Positions 9,501 through 18,032 of a DNA stretch of 64,000 nt are shown here, one piece after another. The stretch covers positions 42,004 through 106,003 of the forward strand of contig NZ_BAFT02000103.1 of assembly GCF_000308475.2 (NCBI RefSeq), written 5' to 3'. Source of the stretch: Nocardia brasiliensis NBRC 14402. GTDB lineage: Bacteria > Actinomycetota > Actinomycetes > Mycobacteriales > Mycobacteriaceae. The notes beneath the pieces are model-generated. The model saw only the letters and a program-made list of their open reading frames with translations, ran no database searches and was not told the DNA's origin. Position numbers and translations under genes: made by a program. The first letter of the stretch is position 1; each line of letters begins with the position of its first letter.

Positions 9501-11064
9501 GTTGCACCGCCATCGAGCCGGCCCGGACGTCGACCTGCAGGTCGAGCACGGGGGTGTCGGGTGTATTCGGTCCGGTGACGCCGTTGACGCAATCACCCAT
9601 CGCCACATTGCAATTGGTGCGCACCGTCATGCCGGCGGGCACCAGCACCTGGAAGTCGCCCATGCGGACATTGATGTCGACGGTGCGATTCGCGGTGAGA
9701 TTCAGCGACCGCAGGTCGAGTTTGCCCGCGCCCATGTTGATCCGGTATTTCGCGTCCAACTGGTCGATCGAGGTCGGGGTCCAGACGTGTTCGCCCATCG
9801 CGGCGCGATCGAGTTCGACCGGGCCGATCGCCGAGGCGAGCAGGACGAAGCCGGCCAGCGGGGCGGTCAGCACCAGCAGTCCGTAGCCGCGGCGCAGGAA
9901 GGCGCCGAGCACCAGGCCCAGGCCGACCACCGCCAGCGCCACCGCCGCGATCCGGCCGGGCGTCATCCATTCGACGCCGGAGGCGGCCAGCGCACCGGCG
10001 CCCGCGGCCGCCAGGATGGCGAGGCCGATCACCACCGGGGTCAGTCGGGAGCGCGGGCGTTTCGGCGGGGGCGCGACCACGGTGCGGACCGGGGTCGGTT
10101 CGGGCAGGTCCCAGGCGAGCGGCGCGACGCCGAGCGGATCCCAGGACGGCGGAGCCGGGCGGTCGAGCGTCGCGGATCTGCTTGCACCGGAAGGCGTTCC
10201 GGTGTCGAACCGTTCGGCGGGAGCGTCCTTGCGCAGTGCGGGCGCGGGGTCGGGGACGATCTCGGCGTCCTGGATGTCGTCGGCGGACTCGGCCGGCGCG
10301 TTCCGCTTGTCCAGCGCGGCGGTGCTGTCTGCGCCGGGCGTAGCGGGCTTTTCGAGGTCGATGATCGTCGTGGACTGCTCGTCCACCCGCAGCACGGCGG
10401 TGGGCGCTTCGGCGGCGACGGGCGAATCCGGTTGCGGCGATGCGGTTTCGGGAGCGGGGGCGTCCGGGACGTAGGCGTCCGGCAGCTTGGTGTACGGGGT
10501 GTACACGCTGGTCGGCGGGACGTACATGGCTCCGGCGGTGCGCGGGGCGCCCGGCGGGAAGGTGGCGCCGGGGTACCCGGTGGCGGTGATGCCGTCGTCG
10601 GTCATCAACCCGCTGAACTCACTGGTGGTGCCGGGCGGTGCCGCGGGGTTGCGCAGATGCAGCATCCACCAGCCCGCCAGCATCAGCGCGAGGCTGATCA
10701 GCCCCGAGCCGCCGAGGCCGACCCCGACCGGACCCATCGTGCTCACCGCGATGGCGAGCGCGACGATCAACACGATCGTCTTGGTCTGCGACTGGGAACT
10801 GTGGCCCTTCCCCACCAGCGACTCGGCCGCCGATGCCTGATCCCCGGCCTCGCTGCACAGTAGCCAGGCGAGCAGGTACAGGACGACGCCTGCGCCACCG
10901 AAGATGGCCGACACCACGAACGCCACGCGAACGAGCACCGGGTCGACGTTGTACCGCCGGCCGAACCCGGCCGCGACGCCGGCGATCGGTCCCTGTCGAG
11001 GCAGCCGCACCGGCCGCGTGCGCCACATGTGCTGGAGCTGGTCCCCGAAGCTCGTTTTCGTCAT
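9493..11064 (-). CDS. PspC-domain membrane protein with LiaF-like C-terminus
   Basis: A 523-residue membrane protein. The N-terminal PspC domain (about residues 15-85) has RLPRQGPIAGVAAGFGRRYNVDPVLVRVAFVV followed by a hydrophobic helix. Two more membrane helices come next, then a low-complexity cytoplasmic stretch, a second block of helices, and an extracytoplasmic beta-rich end with MGAGKLDLRSLNLTANRTVDI, which resembles LiaF-type cell-wall stress sensors. It is divergent from a PspC-domain histidine kinase, so I infer one envelope-stress pathway. The ATG at 11064 (MTKTSF) is preferred; an in-frame ATG three codons upstream is possible. Confidence 0.8.
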   Translation of the reverse strand: MTKTSFGDQLQHMWRTRPVRLPRQGPIAGVAAGFGRRYNVDPVLVRVAFVVSAIFGGAGVVLYLLAWLLCSEAGDQASAAESLVGKGHSSQSQTKTIVLIVALAIAVSTMGPVGVGLGGSGLISLALMLAGWWMLHLRNPAAPPGTTSEFSGLMTDDGITATGYPGATFPPGAPRTAGAMYVPPTSVYTPYTKLPDAYVPDAPAPETASPQPDSPVAAEAPTAVLRVDEQSTTIIDLEKPATPGADSTAALDKRNAPAESADDIQDAEIVPDPAPALRKDAPAERFDTGTPSGASRSATLDRPAPPSWDPLGVAPLAWDLPEPTPVRTVVAPPPKRPRSRLTPVVIGLAILAAAGAGALAASGVEWMTPGRIAAVALAVVGLGLVLGAFLRRGYGLLVLTAPLAGFVLLASAIGPVELDRAAMGEHVWTPTSIDQLDAKYRINMGAGKLDLRSLNLTANRTVDINVRMGDFQVLVPAGMTVRTNCNVAMGDCVNGVTGPNTPDTPVLDLQVDVRAGSMAVQRG

Positions 11065-11221
11065 GGTTCCCATACTGTGCCTGACCAGCGCATCCGCACA
11101 TCGGGGGGAACCCTGAATAATTCCCCCCATCCTTTGGACCGGCCGGTCAGCGGCGGGTGGGCGCGAAGATCAGGGTGATTCCTGATAGCTAGCTGCCGGG
11201 GCGCGTGTCACTATCGAAGAC

Positions 11222-12580
11222 ATGTACCCGTCTGCGCCCTCGTTCGACACCAGGGGGTTCGAAGCCACGCGGGGGTTCGATCCTGTGCGCGGTTTCGGCC
11301 CGGCGCCGGTGTTCGACCCCGGGCGCGCGCCGCATGCGCGGATGGTCCGGCGCTCGGGCGGCCGGATCGTCGGCGGGGTGGCGGGCGGCATCGCCGATCA
11401 CCTCGGCATCGACGTGTTCAAGGTACGCATCGCCTTCGTGCTGCTGTCCGCGTTCGGCGCGGGCATCGTCACCTACGGGTTGCTGTGGATCTTCACCCCC
11501 GGTGGCAACGATGTGGTGAAGGCCTCCGGTTCGGAGCGGCGGCAGGCGATCGGCCTGGCCCTGCTCGGGCTCGCGCTCGCGGTCGGGGTGTCCTGGCTGT
11601 TCAGCGGGACCGCGGCGAGCGTGATCGTGCCGATCATCGTGGTGGCCATCGGCGCGGCGCTGGTCTGGCGCGAGTACGACGCCGACGGTCCCCGCTCGCT
11701 GCTCGGCCTGCCCGCTCGTCCCTCGGTGGTGACCTGGGCGCGCATCGTCGCGGGCGGCACGCTGATCGTGGCGGGGCTCGGCGTGGTGGTGCTGGCCCGG
11801 ATCGATCTGAGCTCGCTCGGGTCCGCGCTCGTCGCGGTGGCGGTCACCCTGGTCGGGGCGGCGCTGCTGACGGTGCCGCTCTGGCTGCGCATGATGCGGG
11901 CGTTGAACGCCGAGCGCGCGGCGCGCATCCGCAACGAGGAACGCGAGGAGATCGCCTCGCACCTGCACGATTCGGTTTTGCAGACGCTGGCCCTGATCCA
12001 GCGTCAGGCCGACGACCCGCAGGAGGTGGCGCGGCTGGCGCGCAGCCAGGAGCGCGAACTGCGCAAGTGGTTGTTCGAGGACGCCGGGCCCGCGCAGTCG
12101 AGTCTGGCCGCCGCGCTGCGCACCATCGCGGGCGAAGTGGAGGACCAGCACGGTGTGAAGGTCGCCCCGGTGACCGTCGGCGACGTCTCGATGGATCTCG
12201 GTGACACCGGATCCGGCCTGCCCAAGGAGCATTTCACCGCGCTGCTCGGCGCCAGCCGGGAGGCGCTGGTCAACGCCGCGAAGCACGCGGGCGTCCCGGA
12301 GATCGACCTCTTCGCCGAGACCGAACCCCATCAGGTGAGCATCTTCGTGCGCGACCGCGGCACCGGTTTCGATGCCGCGGCGGTACCGCAGGACCGGCAG
12401 GGGCTGGCGAAATCCATTCGCGGCCGCATCGAACGCCGCGGTGGTCAAGTGGAGATCCTGTCCCATCCGGGACGCGGCACCGAGGTACGAATCTTCATGC
12501 CGCGCACGGATTCCGGTGGCCCGGAGGACGCCGCCGACGAGCAGGCGGCCGAGGCCGAAGTCCGGCAACCCGTGCCATGA
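11222..12580 (+). CDS. PspC-domain sensor histidine kinase
   Basis: Membrane histidine kinase of 452 residues. The N-terminal PspC domain (about 38-100) has RRSGGRIVGGVAGGIADHLGIDVFKVRIAFVLLSA. Several membrane helices follow to about residue 220. The HisKA_3-type box REEIASHLHDSVLQTL carries the probable phospho-acceptor His249. The HATPase domain has REALVNAAKHAG and DRGTGFD. This is the NarL/LiaS class, whose partners are LuxR-type regulators; one lies 92 bases downstream in the same direction. The likely signal is envelope or membrane stress, inferred from the PspC domain and the LiaF-like divergent neighbour. Confidence 0.9.
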   Translation: MYPSAPSFDTRGFEATRGFDPVRGFGPAPVFDPGRAPHARMVRRSGGRIVGGVAGGIADHLGIDVFKVRIAFVLLSAFGAGIVTYGLLWIFTPGGNDVVKASGSERRQAIGLALLGLALAVGVSWLFSGTAASVIVPIIVVAIGAALVWREYDADGPRSLLGLPARPSVVTWARIVAGGTLIVAGLGVVVLARIDLSSLGSALVAVAVTLVGAALLTVPLWLRMMRALNAERAARIRNEEREEIASHLHDSVLQTLALIQRQADDPQEVARLARSQERELRKWLFEDAGPAQSSLAAALRTIAGEVEDQHGVKVAPVTVGDVSMDLGDTGSGLPKEHFTALLGASREALVNAAKHAGVPEIDLFAETEPHQVSIFVRDRGTGFDAAAVPQDRQGLAKSIRGRIERRGGQVEILSHPGRGTEVRIFMPRTDSGGPEDAADEQAAEAEVRQPVP

Positions 12581-12672
12581 TGATTTTTCATTAGACTCAG
12601 CGTGCGGCCGGTGGCCCGCGGCGACAGCGCGGTGGCTTTCATGTCCGGCGGAGTACGCGGAGAGGCGGATAG

Positions 12673-13314
12673 GTGACCGTGCGAGTCTTTCTCGTCGACG
12701 ATCACGCAGTGTTCCGGTCGGGTGTGCGGGCGGAGTTGAGCAGAGAAACCGACATGGAAGTGGTCGGTGAGGCGGGCGGGGTGGCCGAGGCGATCGCCGG
12801 GATCAACACGGCGAAACCGGATGTGGTGCTGCTCGACGTGCACATGCCCGACGGCGGCGGCGTCGCGGTGCTCGGCGGTATCGAGGACGGGCCGGTGTGC
12901 CTGGCCCTGAGCGTCTCCGACGCCGCCGAAGACGTGATCGCGGTGATCCGGGCAGGCGCCAGAGGCTATGTGACCAAGACGATTTCGGGCGCCGAACTGG
13001 CCGACGGCATCCGGCGGGTGGCTGGTGGCGACGCCGTGTTCAGCCCGCGTCTGGCGGGTTTCGTGCTCGACTCGTTCACCGGTAAGTCACCGGTTCCGGA
13101 ACCGCCGCTGGATCCGGAACTGGATTCGCTGACCCCGCGGGAACTCGAGGTGCTGCGCCTGCTCGCGCGCGGCTACACCTATCGGGAGATCGCCGAAAAC
13201 CTGTTCATCTCGGTGAAAACCGTGGAGACGCACGCCTCCAACGTGCTGCGCAAAACCCAGCAGTCCAATCGCAATGCGCTCACCCGCTGGGCGCATCGGC
13301 GCCGCATCGACTGA
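12673..13314 (+). CDS. LuxR/NarL-family response regulator
   Basis: A 213-residue DNA-binding response regulator. The receiver domain has the acidic pair Asp9-Asp10, the phospho-acceptor Asp55 in VVLLDVHMP and Lys102 in YVTKTISG. The C-terminal LuxR helix-turn-helix reads LTPRELEVLRLLARGYTYREIAENLFISVKTVETH. It should be phosphorylated by the adjoining PspC-domain kinase and probably controls the divergent PspC/LiaF-like operon; that target is inference. The start is GTG, preceded by a purine-rich stretch. Confidence 0.92.
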   Translation: MTVRVFLVDDHAVFRSGVRAELSRETDMEVVGEAGGVAEAIAGINTAKPDVVLLDVHMPDGGGVAVLGGIEDGPVCLALSVSDAAEDVIAVIRAGARGYVTKTISGAELADGIRRVAGGDAVFSPRLAGFVLDSFTGKSPVPEPPLDPELDSLTPRELEVLRLLARGYTYREIAENLFISVKTVETHASNVLRKTQQSNRNALTRWAHRRRID

Positions 13315-13372
13315 GTTCGCCGCGCGCGAACTCCTCGTCCGCTCGGGGCAGGTTGGCTTGCGGGAGAGGTGC

Positions 13373-14494
13373 TTACATCACCGCGACGATGATCGCGATG
13401 ATGATGATCAGGCCGATCAGCAGGCCGACGGCGATGGCCAGGGGAGCGCTGCTCGGCTGCGGGGCCTTCGTGCGCTGCGGGGCGGGGGCCGCCGCGGTGC
13501 TCGCGGGGGTGCGGTGCGGGCGGGGTAACGGGGTGGAGTGCGGGCTGCGTAAGCCGGAGGCCGAATTGCGGGCCGCCCACGCCGGAATCGTGCCGTCCTC
13601 GGTGCGCACCGGTGCGCCGAGAATGTACGGACCGGTGCCGGGACCGAAAGCGGCGGTGAGGATTTCGTCTCTGGCCTCGGCCATCGTCGGCCGTCGCTGC
13701 GGGGCGGGCTCCATCATGTGCAGCAGCGCCTCGGTGAGCATGCCGCTGCGGGTGGGCGGGATGATCTGCGCCATGGCCGCGCGGGTCACCACGACGTCCT
13801 GGTCCTCGTCGAAACCGAACGGCGGCTGCCCCTCGATCGCGGTGTAGAGCGTGGCGCCGAGGGAGAACACGTCGCTGGCCTTGGTCGGCTGGGCGCCGCG
13901 CGCCACCTCCGGCGGCAGGTAGGCGGGGGTGCCGGTGATCACGCCGTCGGGTTCGTCGGAGTGCTCGCCCGCGCCGCGCGAGATACCGAAGTCGCTGAGC
14001 TTGGCCATGCCGACGATCGGACCGCGGTCGGCGACAAGGATGTTGCCGGGCTTGATGGCCCGGTGCACGATGCCCGCCGCGTGTGCCGCGGCCAACGCGT
14101 CGGCCACCTGCGCGCCGATCTGCGCCACCTCGATCGGGGGGAGGGTCTCGACCAGCGCGAGCGCCTTGGCGACGCTGCGGGAAGGCAGGTGTTCCATCAC
14201 CAGCCACGGTTCGCCGGCCTCCAGCACCACGTCGTAGACGGCGATCGCGTGCTCGTGCGAGAGCTTGGCGGCGACCCGGCCCTCGTGCATGATCTGGCTG
14301 CGGATCTCGTTGGCCTCTTGCTCGTCGAGCCCGGCCGTCGAGATGACCTGCTTGATCGCGACATCCCGATCGAGCAGCCGGTCGTGCGCGAGCCAGACCG
14401 CGCCCATGCCACCCCCGCCCGCCTTCGACTGCAGCCGGTAGCGGCCGGCGACGAGGTAGTCGGGGCCGACGATGGGACGAGCGCGTTCGGTCAC
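13373..14494 (-). CDS. Serine/threonine-kinase-like protein, predicted pseudokinase
   Basis: A 373-residue protein with a eukaryotic-type kinase fold and a single C-terminal membrane helix (last 25 residues, ending IIIIAIIVAVM). The glycine loop GGGGMGAVW, VAIK lysine, DFG (LSDFGIS) and TGTPAYLPPE are intact. The catalytic loop reads VHRAIKPGN: Ala146 replaces the catalytic Asp of HRD. Loss of that base normally abolishes or greatly reduces phosphotransfer, so a scaffold or sensor role is likely. A Pro/Ala-rich linker precedes the membrane helix and there is no PASTA domain. The GTG at 14494 has TACCCT 7 bases upstream, a leaderless arrangement. Confidence 0.85.
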   Translation of the reverse strand: MTERARPIVGPDYLVAGRYRLQSKAGGGGMGAVWLAHDRLLDRDVAIKQVISTAGLDEQEANEIRSQIMHEGRVAAKLSHEHAIAVYDVVLEAGEPWLVMEHLPSRSVAKALALVETLPPIEVAQIGAQVADALAAAHAAGIVHRAIKPGNILVADRGPIVGMAKLSDFGISRGAGEHSDEPDGVITGTPAYLPPEVARGAQPTKASDVFSLGATLYTAIEGQPPFGFDEDQDVVVTRAAMAQIIPPTRSGMLTEALLHMMEPAPQRRPTMAEARDEILTAAFGPGTGPYILGAPVRTEDGTIPAWAARNSASGLRSPHSTPLPRPHRTPASTAAAPAPQRTKAPQPSSAPLAIAVGLLIGLIIIIAIIVAVM

Positions 14495-14501
14495 GGGTGC
14501 G

Positions 14502-14507
14502 AGGGTA
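14502..14507 (-). promoter_or_regulatory. -10 element of the pseudokinase gene, leaderless type
   Basis: TACCCT read on the minus strand (14507 to 14502) fits TANNNT and lies 7 bases before the GTG at 14494. No Shine-Dalgarno sequence is present. Confidence 0.4.
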
Positions 14508-14679
14508 GCGGAAAATGGGCTTAGCTGGCCTGATTCGTGGCGACACCGCATGCCGCCGTCGCACCCGCATAACGACCGGGTTGAGCGGCCGTCGTTGTAC
14601 AACGGCCGCGTTTCGAAATCGCCGCCCACGGGTGCGCCCTCTTGACGGAACCCGGGGGTCGGTTTCTACTGAGCAGGTA

Positions 14680-14695
14680 TCGAACGTATATTCGA
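14680..14695 (+). promoter_or_regulatory. LexA (SOS) box of imuA'-imuB
   Basis: TCGAACGTATATTCGA matches the mycobacterial SOS box TCGAAC-N4-GTTCGA with one mismatch. A good -10, TATATT (14687-14692), lies inside the box, so bound LexA would block RNA polymerase. The imuA' ATG is 62 bases downstream. Confidence 0.85.
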
Positions 14696-14756
14696 TTACG
14701 GATCGATAGCTGAGTCGGTGCCGACCCGGGTCCATCGTGGGAAGTAGGTGGTAGGG

Positions 14757-15545
14757 ATGGGTTCGGATGCGCGAACGCAGGAGGGGGCACAACCGCGGGG
14801 CTCGTCGCCGTCGGCCGGTCGAGAGACCCGGCCGACCTTGGCTGAGCTGCGCAGAAAGATGGCGGCCATCCCCGGGCGCGGAGCGGCGGCGGTCGAGCGG
14901 GTACCGGCGCAGGCGCGGTTGCGCCGGGAGGTGCTCGCGGTGCCGCCGCCGCTCGCCGAGTTGTTGCCGGACGGTGGGCTGGTCAAAGGTTCCGTCGTGT
15001 CCTACACCGGGGCGCGTTCGCTGCTCGCCGGGCTGGTCGCCGCGGTGACCGGAGCCGGCGGCCATGCCGCGGTGGTCGGGGTGCCGCGGCTCGGCCTGCT
15101 CGCCGCGGCGGAGATGGGCGCCCAGCTGGAGCGGCTCGCCGTGATCGCCGACCCGGGCCAGGACCCGGTGGAGGTGGCCGCCGTCCTGCTCGACGGTCTC
15201 GACCTGGTCGTGCTCGGCCTGAGCGGCGCGGCAGTGCCGCCCGCCCGCACCAGGGTGATCGCCGCCCGCGCCCGCAACAAGGGCTCGACCCTGGTGGTCA
15301 CCGACGGTCGCTGGCCCGGTCCCACGCTGCGGCTCGACGCGCGCGTCGCCGGTTACGCGGGGCTCGGCCGGGGCCGGGGACGCCTGCGCGCCCTCGGCTT
15401 GGAGGTGGAGGTGCGCGGTAAGGAGGGGCAGCCCCGGCGCGGCAGGCTCGACCTGTGTTCGCGGGCGGGCCGGGTCGAATGGGTCCGGCACGAGACGAAC
15501 CGGCGGGCCGTGCCGGTGCTCGACGCCGGCGAAGCAGCCTCGTGA
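14757..15545 (+). CDS. imuA': Mutasome protein ImuA'
   Basis: RecA-like accessory protein of the actinobacterial mutasome (Rv3395c type), 262 residues. It shows the family pattern LAELRRKMAAIPGRG, then PPPLAELLPDGGLVKGSVVSYTGARSLLAGLVAAVTGAGG, where RecA has its Walker A, without a complete Walker A here. It helps ImuB and DnaE2 carry out damage-induced mutagenesis in mycobacteria. The ATG at 14757 has AGGTGG (14746-14751) at 5 bases; the GTG at 14748 is too close to that site. imuB follows in the same direction, and a LexA box lies upstream. Confidence 0.9.
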   Translation: MGSDARTQEGAQPRGSSPSAGRETRPTLAELRRKMAAIPGRGAAAVERVPAQARLRREVLAVPPPLAELLPDGGLVKGSVVSYTGARSLLAGLVAAVTGAGGHAAVVGVPRLGLLAAAEMGAQLERLAVIADPGQDPVEVAAVLLDGLDLVVLGLSGAAVPPARTRVIAARARNKGSTLVVTDGRWPGPTLRLDARVAGYAGLGRGRGRLRALGLEVEVRGKEGQPRRGRLDLCSRAGRVEWVRHETNRRAVPVLDAGEAAS

Positions 15546-15585
15546 GGAACCCGACCCCCGTGCTCGGGAACGGCTCAGCGGCACC

Positions 15586-17190
15586 ATGATTCGTCCGAAG
15601 TCGGGAAAGGCGACCCGGGTACTCGCGCTGTGGTGCCCGGATTGGCCGGCGGTCGCCGCGGCGGCGCTGGCCGGAATACCCGCGACGCGGCCGGTGGCGG
15701 TGCTGTTCGCCAACCGGGTGGTCGCGTGTTCGGCGGTCGCGCGCACCGACGGGGTGCGGCGCGGGCTCAAGCGCCGGGAAGCGCAAGCCCGTTGCCCCGA
15801 TCTGTTACTCGCCCAGGCGGATCCGGATCGGGACGCGCGGCTGTTCGAACCGGTGGTGGCGGCGGTGGACGAGACGGTGCCCGGCGTAGAGGTGTTGCGG
15901 CCGGGACTGCTGGTGCTCGGGGCCCGCGGTGCCGCAAGGTTTTTCGGCTCCGAGGAGGTGGCGGCCGAGCGGTTGGTCGACACCGCGGCCGCCGCCGGGG
16001 TGGAGGCGCAGGTCGGCATCGCCGACGAGGTGTCCACGGCGGTGATCGCCGCCCGCCGCGGCGCGCTGGTGCCCGCCGGGCACGGGGCGCGCTTCCTGGC
16101 GTCATTGCCGGTGCACGAGCTGGCGATCGAGCCGAGCCTGGCCGCACCAGAGCGGACCGACCTGGTGGATCTGTTGCACCGCTTGGGTTTACGCCGGATC
16201 GGTGATTTCGCCGCGCTGTCCACCGCCGAGGTGGCCTCGCGCTTCGGCGCGGACGCGGTGCTCGCGCACCGCAGCGCCAACGCCGAACCGGAACGGCCGC
16301 CCGCCGCGCGGCAGCCGCCGAAAGACCTGGCGGTGGAGTATCCCTGCGATCCGCCGATCGAGCGGGTGGACGCCGCCGCCTTCGCGGGCCGCCTGCTCGC
16401 CACCCGCCTGCACACCGCGCTCGCGGCCGCCGGGCTGGCCTGTACCCGGCTGTCTATTTTCGCCGAAACAGAAGCGGGAGAGGAGCTTTCCCGGATCTGG
16501 CGCTGCGCGGAGCCGTTGACCCCGGAGGGCACCGCGGACCGGGTGCGCTGGCAGCTCGACGGCTGGCTCACCCATCGGGACCGGCCCACCGCGCCGATCG
16601 TCCGGCTGCGCCTGGACCCGGTCGAGGTGGTGGCCGCGGGCGCGCTGCAACTCGGCCTGTGGGGCGGTGTGGGCGAACAGGACGAGCGGGCCCGTCGTGC
16701 GCTCGTCCGGGTGCAGGGCCTGCTCGGCGGGGAAGCGGTGCGGGTCGGCGTGCTCAGCGGCGGTCGCGGTCCCACCGAGCGCGTCACCATGGTCGCGCTG
16801 GGCGACGAGCTCGTGCCCGCCGCCGATCCGGCGCTGCCGTGGCCGGGCCGGCTGCCGGAGCCCGCGCCCGCGCTGATCCTGCTGCACCGCCCGGTGGTGC
16901 AGCTGGAGGACGCCGACGGCAGGCCGGTCCGGATCACCGAACGCGCCTTGTTCAGCGCCGACCCGTCCCGCCTGCGCTGGGGCAGCAGGCAGTGGCGGCT
17001 GGCCGGATGGGCCGGACCGTGGCCGGTGGACGAGCGCTGGTGGGCGCCGGAAACCCCCGGAAAGGCCGACGGCGCAGCCACTTTCACGGCCCGCGCCCAG
17101 GTGCAGCTGGACGGCGCGGCCGCCGAGGTGCGGGTGTTGCTGCTGCTCTACTACGACGGGAACTGGCGTGCGGAAGGGCTTTACGACTGA
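15586..17190 (+). CDS. imuB: Y-family polymerase-like mutasome protein ImuB
   Basis: A 534-residue ImuB. It has the Y-family fold but no catalytic acidic residues: the N-terminus reads VLALWCPDWPAV where active enzymes have the DxD metal site. It acts as the hub that ties DnaE2 and ImuA' to the sliding clamp. The clamp-binding motif QLGLWG is at residues 355-360, almost the same place as in the M. tuberculosis protein. The C-terminal region ends YYDGNWRAEGLYD. It is co-transcribed with imuA' (40-base gap) under the LexA box and overlaps the converging methyltransferase gene by 10 bases. Confidence 0.92.
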   Translation: MIRPKSGKATRVLALWCPDWPAVAAAALAGIPATRPVAVLFANRVVACSAVARTDGVRRGLKRREAQARCPDLLLAQADPDRDARLFEPVVAAVDETVPGVEVLRPGLLVLGARGAARFFGSEEVAAERLVDTAAAAGVEAQVGIADEVSTAVIAARRGALVPAGHGARFLASLPVHELAIEPSLAAPERTDLVDLLHRLGLRRIGDFAALSTAEVASRFGADAVLAHRSANAEPERPPAARQPPKDLAVEYPCDPPIERVDAAAFAGRLLATRLHTALAAAGLACTRLSIFAETEAGEELSRIWRCAEPLTPEGTADRVRWQLDGWLTHRDRPTAPIVRLRLDPVEVVAAGALQLGLWGGVGEQDERARRALVRVQGLLGGEAVRVGVLSGGRGPTERVTMVALGDELVPAADPALPWPGRLPEPAPALILLHRPVVQLEDADGRPVRITERALFSADPSRLRWGSRQWRLAGWAGPWPVDERWWAPETPGKADGAATFTARAQVQLDGAAAEVRVLLLLYYDGNWRAEGLYD

Positions 17191-17885
17191 GGCCGGGTCC
17201 ACACCGAAGCCATGGTGAACGGCTGCCCCAGCAGGTGCGTCCACTTCGGTTTCGCGGCCAGCCAGGCCTCGTCGATCAGTGCCTCGGCGAATTCGGTGAG
17301 CACCCAGCCCGCGTCCAGCGCCGCGGTCAGGTGCTCGCTGAGCAGGTGCAGGTTGGTGCTGATCGCCACCGGTTCGCCGCCGGCCGGGGTGTAGTGCGTC
17401 GGCATGCCGGTCACCATCATGAACTGGGGGTGGAAGCTGACCAGCACGCACCGCGCGCCGGGTGCGGCGAGCCGCCAGGCCTCGGCGTAGAACGGCGCCA
17501 ACTCGGGCAGGTGCTCGTCGACCAGCGAGGCGATGATCAGGTCGTAGGCTCCGCCGCGCAGTCCGGTGTCGCGCACGTCGCCGGTGGTCAGCGTGCTGTG
17601 CGCGCCGCGCTGTGCGGCCCGCTGCAGCATCTGGGTGCTCACGTCGACGCCATCGATTTCTTCGACGCCCTGGGTGCGCAGCCAGGCGCCGGTCCGTCCG
17701 GTCCCGCAGCCGAGGTCGGCGGCCCGCCGCACCCGGGCCCACGCCGGTCGGCGCAGGCGGGCCAGCAGCGCGATATCCATCTCGTCCATGACCGTGTGCT
17801 CGTACGTCGGCGCCCAGCCGTCGTATCCGGTGGCCACGTCGACGGTGGGATAGTTTCGGCGGTCGTACTCCGCGAAGGACGGCAT
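17181..17885 (-). CDS. Class I SAM-dependent methyltransferase
   Basis: A 234-residue methyltransferase. Motif I reads AADLGCGTGRTGAWL, followed by the acidic IDGVDVS that binds the ribose of SAM and by TTGDVRD. The substrate cannot be told. The ATG at 17885 gives a compact protein starting MPSFAEYDRRNYPTVDVATGYDGWAPTYE, typical of this group; the open frame further upstream is not supported. It is convergent with imuB and divergent from the next hydrolase. Confidence 0.88.
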   Translation of the reverse strand: MPSFAEYDRRNYPTVDVATGYDGWAPTYEHTVMDEMDIALLARLRRPAWARVRRAADLGCGTGRTGAWLRTQGVEEIDGVDVSTQMLQRAAQRGAHSTLTTGDVRDTGLRGGAYDLIIASLVDEHLPELAPFYAEAWRLAAPGARCVLVSFHPQFMMVTGMPTHYTPAGGEPVAISTNLHLLSEHLTAALDAGWVLTEFAEALIDEAWLAAKPKWTHLLGQPFTMASVWTRPQS

Positions 17886-18032
17886 GCCCGGAGTATTGCG
17901 CGGCACAACGGGTTTCGCCAGGAAGTTTTCCCGGTGGCACCGCCGGCGCAGCGGATCTGTGCTGCTCGGCGCACGTGATCCGGGTGACAAGTCGCAGGTC
18001 CGGCCGCCGCGACCCCGGTACCCTCGAAGATC

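Noticed and set aside
13179..17087. Open minus-strand frame of about 1300 codons
   Set aside because: It lies antisense to imuA', imuB and the kinase gene and is an artefact of high G+C at third positions. It has no family resemblance.
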